Program-made: the position numbers and the translations under genes | Shown: in pieces, positions 1 to 7,094 of the stretch | Layout: every line of letters starts with the position of its first letter | Position numbering within the stretch: position 1 is the first letter of the stretch | Assembly: GCA_903827375.1 (NCBI GenBank) | Contig: CAIKHZ010000099.1 | Coordinates: forward strand, 1 to 43,243 | Direction of reading: 5' to 3' | Length of the DNA: 43,243 nt | Origin: Akkermansiaceae bacterium | GTDB taxonomy: Bacteria > Verrucomicrobiota > Verrucomicrobiia > Verrucomicrobiales > Akkermansiaceae | The notes under the pieces: model-generated | Seen by the model: only the letters and a program-made list of their open reading frames with translations | Told to the model about the DNA's origin: nothing | Database searches by the model: none

Positions 1-993
1 CCAAGCCAAGCGGCTTTTGCCATCCGCCGAATCTTTGCTAGACCCATTTCCAGAGATTGCCCCTGAGACGGATTCAGTACTGCTGCCTCCTGTCCTTCCT
101 GACCTAGCCTCATCCTCTGCAATTCTGCGCAAGATAGCCAGTTCCCCTGCTGGAATCGACTCCGGCTTGGGATGAAACAGAGACACGGGACCAATAGGCC
201 AAGGTTTATCGCGTGTCAGACCGTGCCTCAGGTGATAATACAACTTGCGGCTTCCAGCCGCATTCCTAATGGTAATCTCCATATTTGTGCCTTCCTTGTC
301 AATCTCATGCTCGAACCGATCCTGCTGTCCCACTTCGGTAACTCGGACGTCATTCAAAAATAGGAATAGACTGCCAGCAATTGGTATCGTATAGGCTGTC
401 ACCGAACAACTATCCTTGGCCAATCCATAGGAAGACCATTGCGCGTCAAAGACTTTGCTCCATTCGGACCGGGCGATGTTCAGCACTTTAATCGGCACGG
501 GCTTCGAAGATATCCATCGGCTTTCCCCAACTACCCAGTGCGCTTGCACTGCCTCAAGCATTTCATTGGCCCATATTCCGTAATGGTCACACCAAATTTG
601 GTTCTGATTCCATGTTATACGCAGTCCGACCGGTAACTCGCCCCAGCCCTCGACCGCATTTCCCGCAGAATTGATTGGTGGCCACAGTGCTTCTTCAACC
701 TTAAGGATGGGTTCATCTCCGGAACGCGCGACAGGTAATCCGTTCCTCCATTTGCCCTCAAGGAACGGCTGTGCACCAGTTTCAAATCCGAAGCCATCCT
801 TGGCCCAGGGAATCGCTATTGGAACAATCTGATTGGAAGCATTTTCTAGAATGAAGCGGTAGGTCAAACGTTCTCCTGCTAGCAGGGACGTCCATGGCAG
901 TTCCAGCCTCACGAAAAGCCCATGGCCATCGCCACCTTGAGGATGAGACTCTGCCCCCATCGCGATGGAGACGTTCAACATTATCGCCACCAT
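1..993 (-). CDS. Secreted protein of unknown function (C-terminus outside window)
   Basis: A reading frame stays open on the minus strand from about 1080 to the left edge with no stop, so the protein is at least 331 residues and its end lies outside the window. The first ATG (993) gives a hydrophobic N-terminus, MVAIMLNVSIAMGA, followed by AES, which looks like a signal peptide and cleavage site. A CTG at 1032 would give a longer leader with an Arg-rich n-region (PCRCRWQF) and may be the real start; it lies 8 bases past the stop of the upstream gene, which suggests an operon. The first 150 residues look like a beta-rich domain (GERLTYRFILEN, then GWGELPVGLRITW). The visible C-terminal part is Ser/Gly-rich and low in complexity. 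I do not recognise the family. It may work with the metallopeptidase-like protein encoded just upstream. Confidence 0.75.
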   Translation of the reverse strand, partial: MVAIMLNVSIAMGAESHPQGGDGHGLFVRLELPWTSLLAGERLTYRFILENASNQIVPIAIPWAKDGFGFETGAQPFLEGKWRNGLPVARSGDEPILKVEEALWPPINSAGNAVEGWGELPVGLRITWNQNQIWCDHYGIWANEMLEAVQAHWVVGESRWISSKPVPIKVLNIARSEWSKVFDAQWSSYGLAKDSCSVTAYTIPIAGSLFLFLNDVRVTEVGQQDRFEHEIDKEGTNMEITIRNAAGSRKLYYHLRHGLTRDKPWPIGPVSLFHPKPESIPAGELAILRRIAEDEARSGRTGGSSTESVSGAISGNGSSKDSADGKSRLAW

Positions 994-1039
994 TCCGAGG
1001 AATTGCCATCTACAACGACAGGGTTCATGCAGGGAAGGG

Positions 1040-2236
1040 TTATGGAGACAGAATGATGCTGGCGCGTTGGGGAAGATTTGTGTATTTGATTTCATATTCA
1101 TGGAAATTACAGTTTGAGATGTCTATTGGAGTGTTCATCAGGTTATTGGTGCCATTCAAGATATGCTCCCCGCCATCGAACGGAGCGATGCCGCGCCCAT
1201 GGATAAACAGATGGCCGAGTTCATGGGCGACAGCCCATGCCAGTTGTTCTGAGAACGATCCTTGAGTCGCCCAAACGCTATCTTCGGAATACGAATTCAC
1301 AAAGATGGCGGCTCCCTGATATGTGGGACGAGCGGGCTCATGACTCTCATCTTGTTCTCTGGCGGCCTGACCAATCACAGCGTTGGCACTGTTGTCATTG
1401 AAAATCTTACCCTTTCTTCCTTCTACCGCTAGCTTGATGAACTGCCCACAAAGCTTGTTCCGATTGTCATTATTCGCAAGAATCGCCACACCTTCGCCGC
1501 CACCATAGAGTTCCGAATGGCGATCATGATTCTCGATCCTAAGTATTTCGTCAGATGTGATAGACAGTGAACCAATTGCCTGACTTTGTGCCACGTGAAT
1601 TATGTACGGTCCAGAATACTTGTATGCGAGGTGCCTGATTCCGCTGTTATATATGACAACAGATCTTATATCATCTAGTTGGTCTCTCACCCAATAGGTA
1701 TCTAGAATAGCTCCCGGGAAATACCCCGGAAATCCGGGCGGGACTTCCTTGCCAAAGAATTCCGATACAGCGTCCATTGTCGCAGATAGGGAGTATCCCT
1801 GGGCGAATGCATTCGCTTGATTACCATGATCCACGAAGTTATTGGATGGATCAGGAGGGAGCGTCGTGCCAACGGACGAAATTCCATCCATCTCACTACA
1901 TTCCACCAGTAACTCTTTCCGGGCCACACTTAGACGCTTATGCCCGCCAGGGGTGGTGCCGGGCCCGCCATCAAAGATGTAGCCGCGATATTCCTCCCGT
2001 ATCATCAAACCGTCGCCGATGGACGCCATGGCTGGATACGGGCCTGAGCCGTCAGAATCCGCCTCCTCATTATCCAAGTCCGGCTGGACCAGCGCCCTGC
2101 TCGCAGGTGTGATCGGGCGTGGCGTGGTGGGTTTGAACTGATCATTCCATTCCGCGTTCTGCTTGTCCTGCCAACAATCGGCGATTCTGTCACCGTTAGC
2201 ATCGCGGGGAATTCTCAATCGGATCGGCTCCGACAT
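1040..2236 (-). CDS. HExxH metallopeptidase-like protein, probably missing its N-terminus
   Basis: 398 residues if started at the ATG at 2236. The protein opens with a calcium-loop-like motif, DANGDRIAD, followed by an acidic DNEEADSDGSG stretch, as seen between domains of large Verrucomicrobial exported proteins. Near the C-terminus it has VAHELGHLFIHGRG, an HExxH zinc site with another His four positions on, preceded by a Gln-Leu-Ala-Trp helix. No signal peptide is visible, which is odd for this kind of protein. The first three residues (MSE) and the bases before them read like a continuation of the helicase encoded upstream, so the start is probably borrowed and the original 5' part deleted. 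The next gene follows closely on the same strand. Proteolytic activity is inferred from the zinc motif only; the substrate is unknown. Confidence 0.65.
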   Translation of the reverse strand: MSEPIRLRIPRDANGDRIADCWQDKQNAEWNDQFKPTTPRPITPASRALVQPDLDNEEADSDGSGPYPAMASIGDGLMIREEYRGYIFDGGPGTTPGGHKRLSVARKELLVECSEMDGISSVGTTLPPDPSNNFVDHGNQANAFAQGYSLSATMDAVSEFFGKEVPPGFPGYFPGAILDTYWVRDQLDDIRSVVIYNSGIRHLAYKYSGPYIIHVAQSQAIGSLSITSDEILRIENHDRHSELYGGGEGVAILANNDNRNKLCGQFIKLAVEGRKGKIFNDNSANAVIGQAAREQDESHEPARPTYQGAAIFVNSYSEDSVWATQGSFSEQLAWAVAHELGHLFIHGRGIAPFDGGEHILNGTNNLMNTPIDISNCNFHEYEIKYTNLPQRASIILSP

Positions 2237-2255
2237 GATCGGGACTCCGCCTTTC

Positions 2256-4733
2256 CTAAGGGATGAGGCTGTGCAGGATGAACGCCTGTTCGCCCTCCGC
2301 CAGATGCGGCAAGCGGATGACCGGGGCACGGTGACGGCCGAAGGCGGTGAGCACGCGCTCGGTGAGCCACTCCATGATCGGGTGCTGCGGCCAGAGGTAA
2401 TGCAGGGCTGGCCAACTGTATTCCTCCAGCTTCGCCTGGCGGGCACGCTCGATGGCCTCGGCCATGGCCAGATTGCTGGCGGTGAGGGTGTAGCGGTGAT
2501 CTTTATTGCGAGCCTCGGCGGGCATGCCGAATTTCAAGCGGTCTTGAAGATCCTGCGGCGCGGTGAGAGTGACGGTGCGGTGCTCGTCATCGATAGAGAA
2601 CTGGGCAATGGGATCCGGAATGGAGAGCTGCTGGAGGGCGGTCTTGGCAAAGGAGTAGTCGCTCAGCGAGCGCTCGTCGCCAAAGAGCGAGGGGGACTCG
2701 GCGATGAAAGTGGTGCTGAGGGGTGGCTTTTCCTTCTGGTTTTCGGCATCGCCGCTGGAAAAGATGGACATCAGCCACTCACCCTCGCCTTCGCCGTCTC
2801 CTCCCTCGGCGGGCTGCACATCGGCGCGGGCGGCGTTTGCATCGAGTTCCTGCTCAAAGGTCTCCGGGGCGACGTGGGCGGCCATGGCTTCCTCCACCTT
2901 GGCGGCTTCCTTTTCCGGTGCGTAAACATGCAGGAAGGACGCGGGGTCGCCGAGGTTCTTGTTGGCCTGCTCGTCCTTGGTCTGAAGGATTTCGAGGATG
3001 CGGAGGTCACCCTTGATGCGCTCGACGCCCGTCTCGGTGAACAGATAAGTGATGCGCGGTTGGTGGCGCTGGCCGTAGCGGTCCACCCGGCCGTTGCGCT
3101 GCTGGAAGACCATGAGCGACCACGGCAGGTCGAAGTGGACGAGGCGGTGGCAGAAGTAGTGGAGGTTCAGCCCCTCCGAGGCCACGTCCGAACAAAGCAG
3201 CACGCGCATGACATCATCCTTGCGACCGAAGCGCTCGACGATGTCCTGCTGCTCGGTGTCGGACATGCCGCCGTGCAGGATTTGAAACTGGTCCTCTTTC
3301 ATGCCGAGGGTGCCGGGCAGGTTGTTCGCCAGCCATGCAAGGGTCTCGATGCGCTCGGAAAAAATGACCAAGCGGTCGGTGGCATCGGATGGTTTCCAGC
3401 CGTAGCCGGGATCCCGAAGCACGGCGACCATGCGCTGGAACTTCGAGAAGCAGGCGGCATCGATTTTCTCCAATGCCTCGGCGAACACTTGGAGGGCGGT
3501 GATTTCCGTCTGCTCCTCCGGATTCGGGCCGCCTTCGCCCCGCTCCAACAGGCGGATGCGCCGTCGGGTGGAGTCCAAGGCGGCTGCCGGACTGGAGAAC
3601 ACCCCCTTCTGCATGCCGACGCGCTGCAACTCCTGCTGACGTCCCGCCTGGCGGCGGCCCTTCTGGGTGAAGGGGATGGCGAGCAATGCCTCGTAGGCGG
3701 CGTCCTCTTCCGGGCTGGCTGCCTGCCGCAACTGCTCGGTGATCCGCTCCTGGAACTCCTCAGCCACCTGATCGCGAATGTCCTTCTTGAACCGGCGGAT
3801 GACGAGTCCCTTGCCCTGGTAGTCGTCCGGCGTGTAGTCGTCCGGGTCGCTGATGGCGGTGGGGTCCAGCAAGCTCATCAGCGAGGCGAAGCTGCGTGCC
3901 GAGCCGTCGTGCGGCGTGGCGGAGAGCAACATCAGGGTGTCCGACCGCGAGGACAGCATGCGGGCCAAGCGCGCCCGGCGGGATAGCCCGGACTCGCCGG
4001 AGCGGGCGGCGACGTTCTGGCACTCATCGATGATGATGATGTCCCACCAAGCGTTCTCCAGGTAGTTCCGGTATTCGAGGTTATTCTTGAGGGTATCGAT
4101 CGAGATGATCGAGCGGTCGTAGTAGTTGAACGGATTGTGGTTGCTCGGGATCTGATTGCGCACCCGCTGCAGGCCCACCGAATCCAACCGGACCAAAGGA
4201 ATGGAGAAGCGGCTCCAGAATTCCTTCTGGAACTGGGTGAGCATGCTCTTGAGCGTGATGACCAGAATCCGCTGGCCGCGCCCGCGCTGGATCAACTCCG
4301 AGGCCAGAATGCCGGCCTCCAGCGTCTTGCCAAGGCCCACGGCGTCGGCGAGGAGGATGCGCTGGCGGGGCTGGCGCAGGGCCTGGAGCGCGGGGTCTAG
4401 CTGATAGGGCGTGAGGTTCATCACCCCGCGGTGCCCGAGGTGAATGCGGTCGTCGTTCGGCGTGCTTTGGCGGAGTTTCGCCTCCAGGTAGAGGAAAGTG
4501 CTGTTAAAGTGAGAGCTGCCATCAGCCACCAACTCCGTCTTGGCCGGGTCGAGCACCGTGATGCGATCCTCGCCCTCCAGTTGGGTCAGAAAAAGCGAGG
4601 ACCGCCCGCGAACCAGATCGGAGACGCCGTCGCAGCTGAGAAGCCAGCCGCCGTCTGTGGATGGATCGACCCGGCGGACGAGCCATTCCTCGTCGCGAAT
4701 CACTACACGGGCTCCGGGTGCAAAGGATAACAT
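2256..4733 (-). CDS. drmD: SNF2-family helicase, DISARM DrmD-like, truncated at the C-terminus
   Basis: 825 residues from the ATG at 4733; an upstream in-frame ATG at 4895 would add 54 low-quality residues. The N-terminus (FAPGARVVIRDEEWLVRRVD) matches the start I associate with DrmD-like helicases. Helicase motifs in order: Walker A ADAVGLGKTLEAG (about 130-141), Walker B IIIIDECQN, motif III LLSATPHDGS, then the second RecA domain with VLLCSDVASEGLNL and motif VI QRNGRVDRYGQ. An acidic linker (GDGEGEGE) and an alpha-rich C-terminal part follow. DrmD is the SNF2 helicase of class 1 DISARM, an anti-phage system that also needs drmA, drmB, drmC and a methylase; none of these lies in the window. 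The ORF stops at SLIP, after which another frame reads RKGGVPI, suggesting a frameshift and loss of the C-terminal region. A RapA-like helicase outside DISARM is the alternative. Confidence 0.7.
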   Translation of the reverse strand: MLSFAPGARVVIRDEEWLVRRVDPSTDGGWLLSCDGVSDLVRGRSSLFLTQLEGEDRITVLDPAKTELVADGSSHFNSTFLYLEAKLRQSTPNDDRIHLGHRGVMNLTPYQLDPALQALRQPRQRILLADAVGLGKTLEAGILASELIQRGRGQRILVITLKSMLTQFQKEFWSRFSIPLVRLDSVGLQRVRNQIPSNHNPFNYYDRSIISIDTLKNNLEYRNYLENAWWDIIIIDECQNVAARSGESGLSRRARLARMLSSRSDTLMLLSATPHDGSARSFASLMSLLDPTAISDPDDYTPDDYQGKGLVIRRFKKDIRDQVAEEFQERITEQLRQAASPEEDAAYEALLAIPFTQKGRRQAGRQQELQRVGMQKGVFSSPAAALDSTRRRIRLLERGEGGPNPEEQTEITALQVFAEALEKIDAACFSKFQRMVAVLRDPGYGWKPSDATDRLVIFSERIETLAWLANNLPGTLGMKEDQFQILHGGMSDTEQQDIVERFGRKDDVMRVLLCSDVASEGLNLHYFCHRLVHFDLPWSLMVFQQRNGRVDRYGQRHQPRITYLFTETGVERIKGDLRILEILQTKDEQANKNLGDPASFLHVYAPEKEAAKVEEAMAAHVAPETFEQELDANAARADVQPAEGGDGEGEGEWLMSIFSSGDAENQKEKPPLSTTFIAESPSLFGDERSLSDYSFAKTALQQLSIPDPIAQFSIDDEHRTVTLTAPQDLQDRLKFGMPAEARNKDHRYTLTASNLAMAEAIERARQAKLEEYSWPALHYLWPQHPIMEWLTERVLTAFGRHRAPVIRLPHLAEGEQAFILHSLIP

Positions 4734-5263
4734 GGTCGCGGTATTAGGTGCGTTGCGAAGGATTAGGAGCCGGAATCCACCGTGGGCGAAGGGCTGGCCC
4801 GTGTGGTGCCGTCCATGAGCCTGAGGAGGGACCCCTCCATCAGCCGACCTGAAAGGTCGGAGTAAGAACCGCCGAGGAAAGCTGACCCAATCCACACGAT
4901 GCCGCAGGTCGATCTCAGGTCTGACAAACCTTCTTCCAAGTATCGTGACATGGCCGGAAGCTAGCGACTCCCGGAACGCCCCAGCAAGGCAATTCTATGC
5001 CAATCAGCGGTATTCTGCGTCGTCTTCTGTGCCTTGGCCTTTGTGGGTGATCACGGATTTCGCCTGATAAGATCGGAGTGCAGACCTATTTGGAAGCCGG
5101 GGGGGGGCAATGCACCGCGCAACAACATGAAAGGACATCCCGGCAATGGAATCGACTCTCCGGCAGGAACCGATGCACCCACGGCGACACGAAGCAAACT
5201 AGGGTTGGTCGCCAGAGAATCCCCTTCGCACGAGGCGGCTAACAGGCATAGACTGGCACCGCC
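4734..5263. other. Non-coding stretch upstream of the helicase
   Basis: 530 bases in which I see no convincing gene. It contains a perfect 7-bp inverted repeat with a 3-base loop (CCGACCT / AGGTCGG, 4844-4860), a possible operator or RNA hairpin in the helicase leader. It also has a run of nine G at 5099-5107. No good sigma-70 promoter was found for either flanking gene. It may hold degraded parts of the accessory element. Confidence 0.5.
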
Positions 5264-5473
5264 ATGCAAAACACATTAGACGCACCGAGCGCCAAGCAAA
5301 CACCACTGGACAGCCCGCTGACCTTCGCGCAACTCGCGAACGTCACGCCCCAAACCGTTAGGAACTGGATCAGGCGCGGAATCATCAAGCCGGTTATCCA
5401 ATCGCAGAGAATCGTCCGGTTTGACCGGGTTCAGGCACTTACCGCTCTTGCAGGGAAAGTGGGACATTGCTGA
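5264..5473 (+). CDS. Small helix-turn-helix protein (MerR/excisionase-like)
   Basis: 69 residues. The core LTFAQLANVTPQTVRNWIRRG followed by IIKPV and RIVRFDRVQALTAL fits the winged helix-turn-helix of excisionase/MerR-type DNA-binding proteins: recognition helix, turn, a short wing, then a helix. Such proteins act as recombination directionality factors or small regulators in phages, plasmids and islands. It sits between the DrmD-like helicase and a tRNA gene, a typical place for an integrated element, but no integrase is visible nearby. Its stop codon lies inside a strong inverted repeat. Helix-turn-helix identity is fairly sure; the excisionase role is inference from the family resemblance and the tRNA neighbour. 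Confidence 0.65.
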   Translation: MQNTLDAPSAKQTPLDSPLTFAQLANVTPQTVRNWIRRGIIKPVIQSQRIVRFDRVQALTALAGKVGHC

Positions 5474-5488
5474 TACAATGTCCCACTT
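5457..5488 (+). terminator. Perfect 13-bp inverted repeat over the stop of the HTH gene
   Basis: AAGTGGGACATTG (5457-5469), a 6-base loop, then CAATGTCCCACTT (5476-5488). The TGA stop of the HTH gene (5471-5473) falls in the loop. The downstream tract (CTATTTCCC) is only weakly T-rich, so this is either a terminator or an operator/recombination site for the HTH protein. Confidence 0.55.
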
Positions 5489-5767
5489 CTATTTCCCTTC
5501 TAGGCACCTCCCTAATTGCTTCCTGCCGCTCTGCGAGCGGAGGGAGGTTAGAGCCACCCGTCACCTGTCTCTGGGCCACAGGCAGGTCACTCAGAGGCAC
5601 CGGGCACACACCGCGTACAATTTCAAAAACCCAGGGCCACAGCATCTCTAGCGACTTTCCTGATACGCATTCGGCAGGATTGGGAACAATTTGGGAACTA
5701 GCAGAATTTCCTAACGAAAAATTCCGACACCTTACAGCATCGGAACTCTTTGATTATCAATAAGAAG
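5489..5767. other. Non-coding stretch next to the tRNA 3' end
   Basis: About 280 bases between the HTH gene and the tRNA 3' end. I see no convincing gene; short ORFs on both strands lack recognisable motifs. The position directly beside a tRNA 3' end is where an attachment site of an integrated element would lie, but I found no second copy of the tRNA end in this window. Confidence 0.4.
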
Positions 5768-5849
5768 TGCTCGAAAGAGGACTCGAACCTCCACAGGTTT
5801 CCCTACTAGATCCTTAGTCTAGCGCGTCTACCAATTCCGCCATCCGAGC
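5768..5849 (-). tRNA. tRNA-Leu, anticodon AAG
   Basis: The minus strand folds as a class II tRNA of 82 nt without an encoded CCA. Acceptor GCTCGGA pairs with TTCGAGC (one G-T) and the discriminator is A. D stem is GCG/CGC with loop GAATTGGTAGA. Anticodon stem CTAGA/TCTAG encloses the loop CTAAGGA. A long variable arm contains AGG-GAAA-CCT, and the T arm is GGAGG-TTCGAGT-CCTCT. T33 is followed by A34 A35 G36, so the anticodon is AAG with G37, a CUN-Leu isoacceptor. The usual bacterial form would have TAG, GAG or CAG here; A34 is rare in bacteria outside tRNA-Arg(ACG). The structure is otherwise complete. Confidence 0.92.
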
Positions 5850-5870
5850 ATTCGGTTGGGTGAGGGGGCT

Positions 5871-5899
5871 TTGATACGTTGGGGGAGGGGACTTGGCAA
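5871..5899 (-). promoter_or_regulatory. Likely promoter of tRNA-Leu
   Basis: On the minus strand TTGCCA (5894-5899), a 17-base spacer, then TATCAA (5871-5876), about 20 bases before the mature tRNA 5' end. The boxes match the sigma-70 consensus at 4 of 6 positions each with ideal spacing. Confidence 0.5.
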
Positions 5900-5989
5900 G
5901 AAATTCTTCGATGGAGACGAAAAAAAGATTCTGAGGCTTGCGGCTTGCATCCGCAGCGGAGTGTTGGACGATGGTGGCCGCCCCCCGTC

Positions 5990-7090
5990 ATGGAAACCAT
6001 CAGCACGGAAAACCTTGTTAAATCCTTCGGGAAAATCGTCGCCCTAGACGGGGTGAGCCTGCGGATTGAAGCCGGCGAGTTATTTTTTTTGCTGGGTCCG
6101 TCGGGCTGTGGCAAGAGCACGCTGCTGCGGTGTATCGCGGGGTTGGAAACCGCTGAGAGCGGGGTGATTCGCTTTGGCGAGCGGGATGTGACGGGGGTGG
6201 CACCCCACAAGCGCGAGACGGCGCTGGTATTTCAAAGTTACGCGCTGTGGCCACACCTGAACGTGGCCCAAAATATTGCCTTTGGGCTGGAGGAGCGGCG
6301 AGTTGCCAAAGCGGAGATGAAACGTCGGGTTGAGGAGGCTCTGGAATTGGTCCAGCTGGCGGGTTTTGGCCAGCGCGCGATCGATCAAATGTCCGGCGGG
6401 CAGCAGCAACGCGTCGCCCTGGCTCGTGCATTGGTGGTCAAACCCAGGTGCTTGCTGCTGGACGAACCGCTGTCGAATTTGGACGCCCAGTTGCGTCTTG
6501 AGATGCGTTTTGAGATCCGCCGCTTGGTAAAAAGCCACGGACTGACGGCTATTTACGTCACCCACGACCAGGAAGAAGCCTTGTCGATGGCCGACCGGAT
6601 GGCAATTCTCATTCACGGCCGGATCGCTCAGATTGGCACGCCGGAGGCGATCTACCGGACGCCGCATAGCGCCAATGTGGCAAGTTTCATAGGGGAAACC
6701 AACTTGATCGCAGCCACGGTCCAAGCGACGGATGGGCAAGCCGTCACTGTTGCCACTGCAGCCGGGTCGCTGAACGGACGGCTAAGTGATCCGGAGTGGC
6801 GGCCGCAGGTGGGGGCAGCTGTGCAGGTTTCGATTCGGCCGGAGGCATGGCGGCTGAGTGGGCAGGCGGGAGACAATGTGATAGGCGGCAGTCTCGCTGA
6901 GCGCAACTATTTGGGCCAGCGCATTCAATATTGGATAGACACCGCAGCAGGCCGCCAACAGGTGGTGGAAATCAATCCTTGGCAAATCCATTTACCGGGT
7001 GAGGTGAGCCTGCGGCTGCACGTCCGGCCGGAGGACGTATTGGTGCTGCAGCAGACGCAAGCCCCGAACTCGCAGGATAGGAGTTATTAG
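5990..7090 (+). CDS. ABC importer ATP-binding protein, ferric-iron (FbpC/AfuC) or PotA type
   Basis: 366 residues from the ATG at 5990 (METISTENLVKSFG); a longer in-frame start adds a non-homologous stretch. ATPase motifs: Walker A GPSGCGKST (36-44), Q-loop FQSYALWPH, signature MSGGQQQRV, Walker B CLLLDEPLSNLD and the switch His in YVTHDQEEA. The C-terminal 90 residues form a TOBE-type domain (SIRPEAWRL, then HVRPEDVLVL), which marks the CUT1/Fbp/Pot group. It energises uptake through the inner membrane with the next two genes, which follow at 4 bases and then with an ATGA overlap, so the three form one operon. Substrate is inferred from family likeness and gene order; iron(III) is the best guess, thiamine or another small ligand is possible. 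Confidence 0.88.
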   Translation: METISTENLVKSFGKIVALDGVSLRIEAGELFFLLGPSGCGKSTLLRCIAGLETAESGVIRFGERDVTGVAPHKRETALVFQSYALWPHLNVAQNIAFGLEERRVAKAEMKRRVEEALELVQLAGFGQRAIDQMSGGQQQRVALARALVVKPRCLLLDEPLSNLDAQLRLEMRFEIRRLVKSHGLTAIYVTHDQEEALSMADRMAILIHGRIAQIGTPEAIYRTPHSANVASFIGETNLIAATVQATDGQAVTVATAAGSLNGRLSDPEWRPQVGAAVQVSIRPEAWRLSGQAGDNVIGGSLAERNYLGQRIQYWIDTAAGRQQVVEINPWQIHLPGEVSLRLHVRPEDVLVLQQTQAPNSQDRSY

Positions 7091-7094
7091 ATAT

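Noticed and set aside
2163-3986. Long plus-strand open frame of about 600 codons
   Set aside because: It lies antisense to the helicase gene, whose motifs are clear; the translation is Gly/Ala/Val/Leu-rich with no domain and reflects GC-rich third positions.
5439-5645. Small minus-strand frame beside the tRNA, considered as an integrase remnant
   Set aside because: No catalytic Arg or Tyr motif of tyrosine recombinases could be read, so it cannot be supported.
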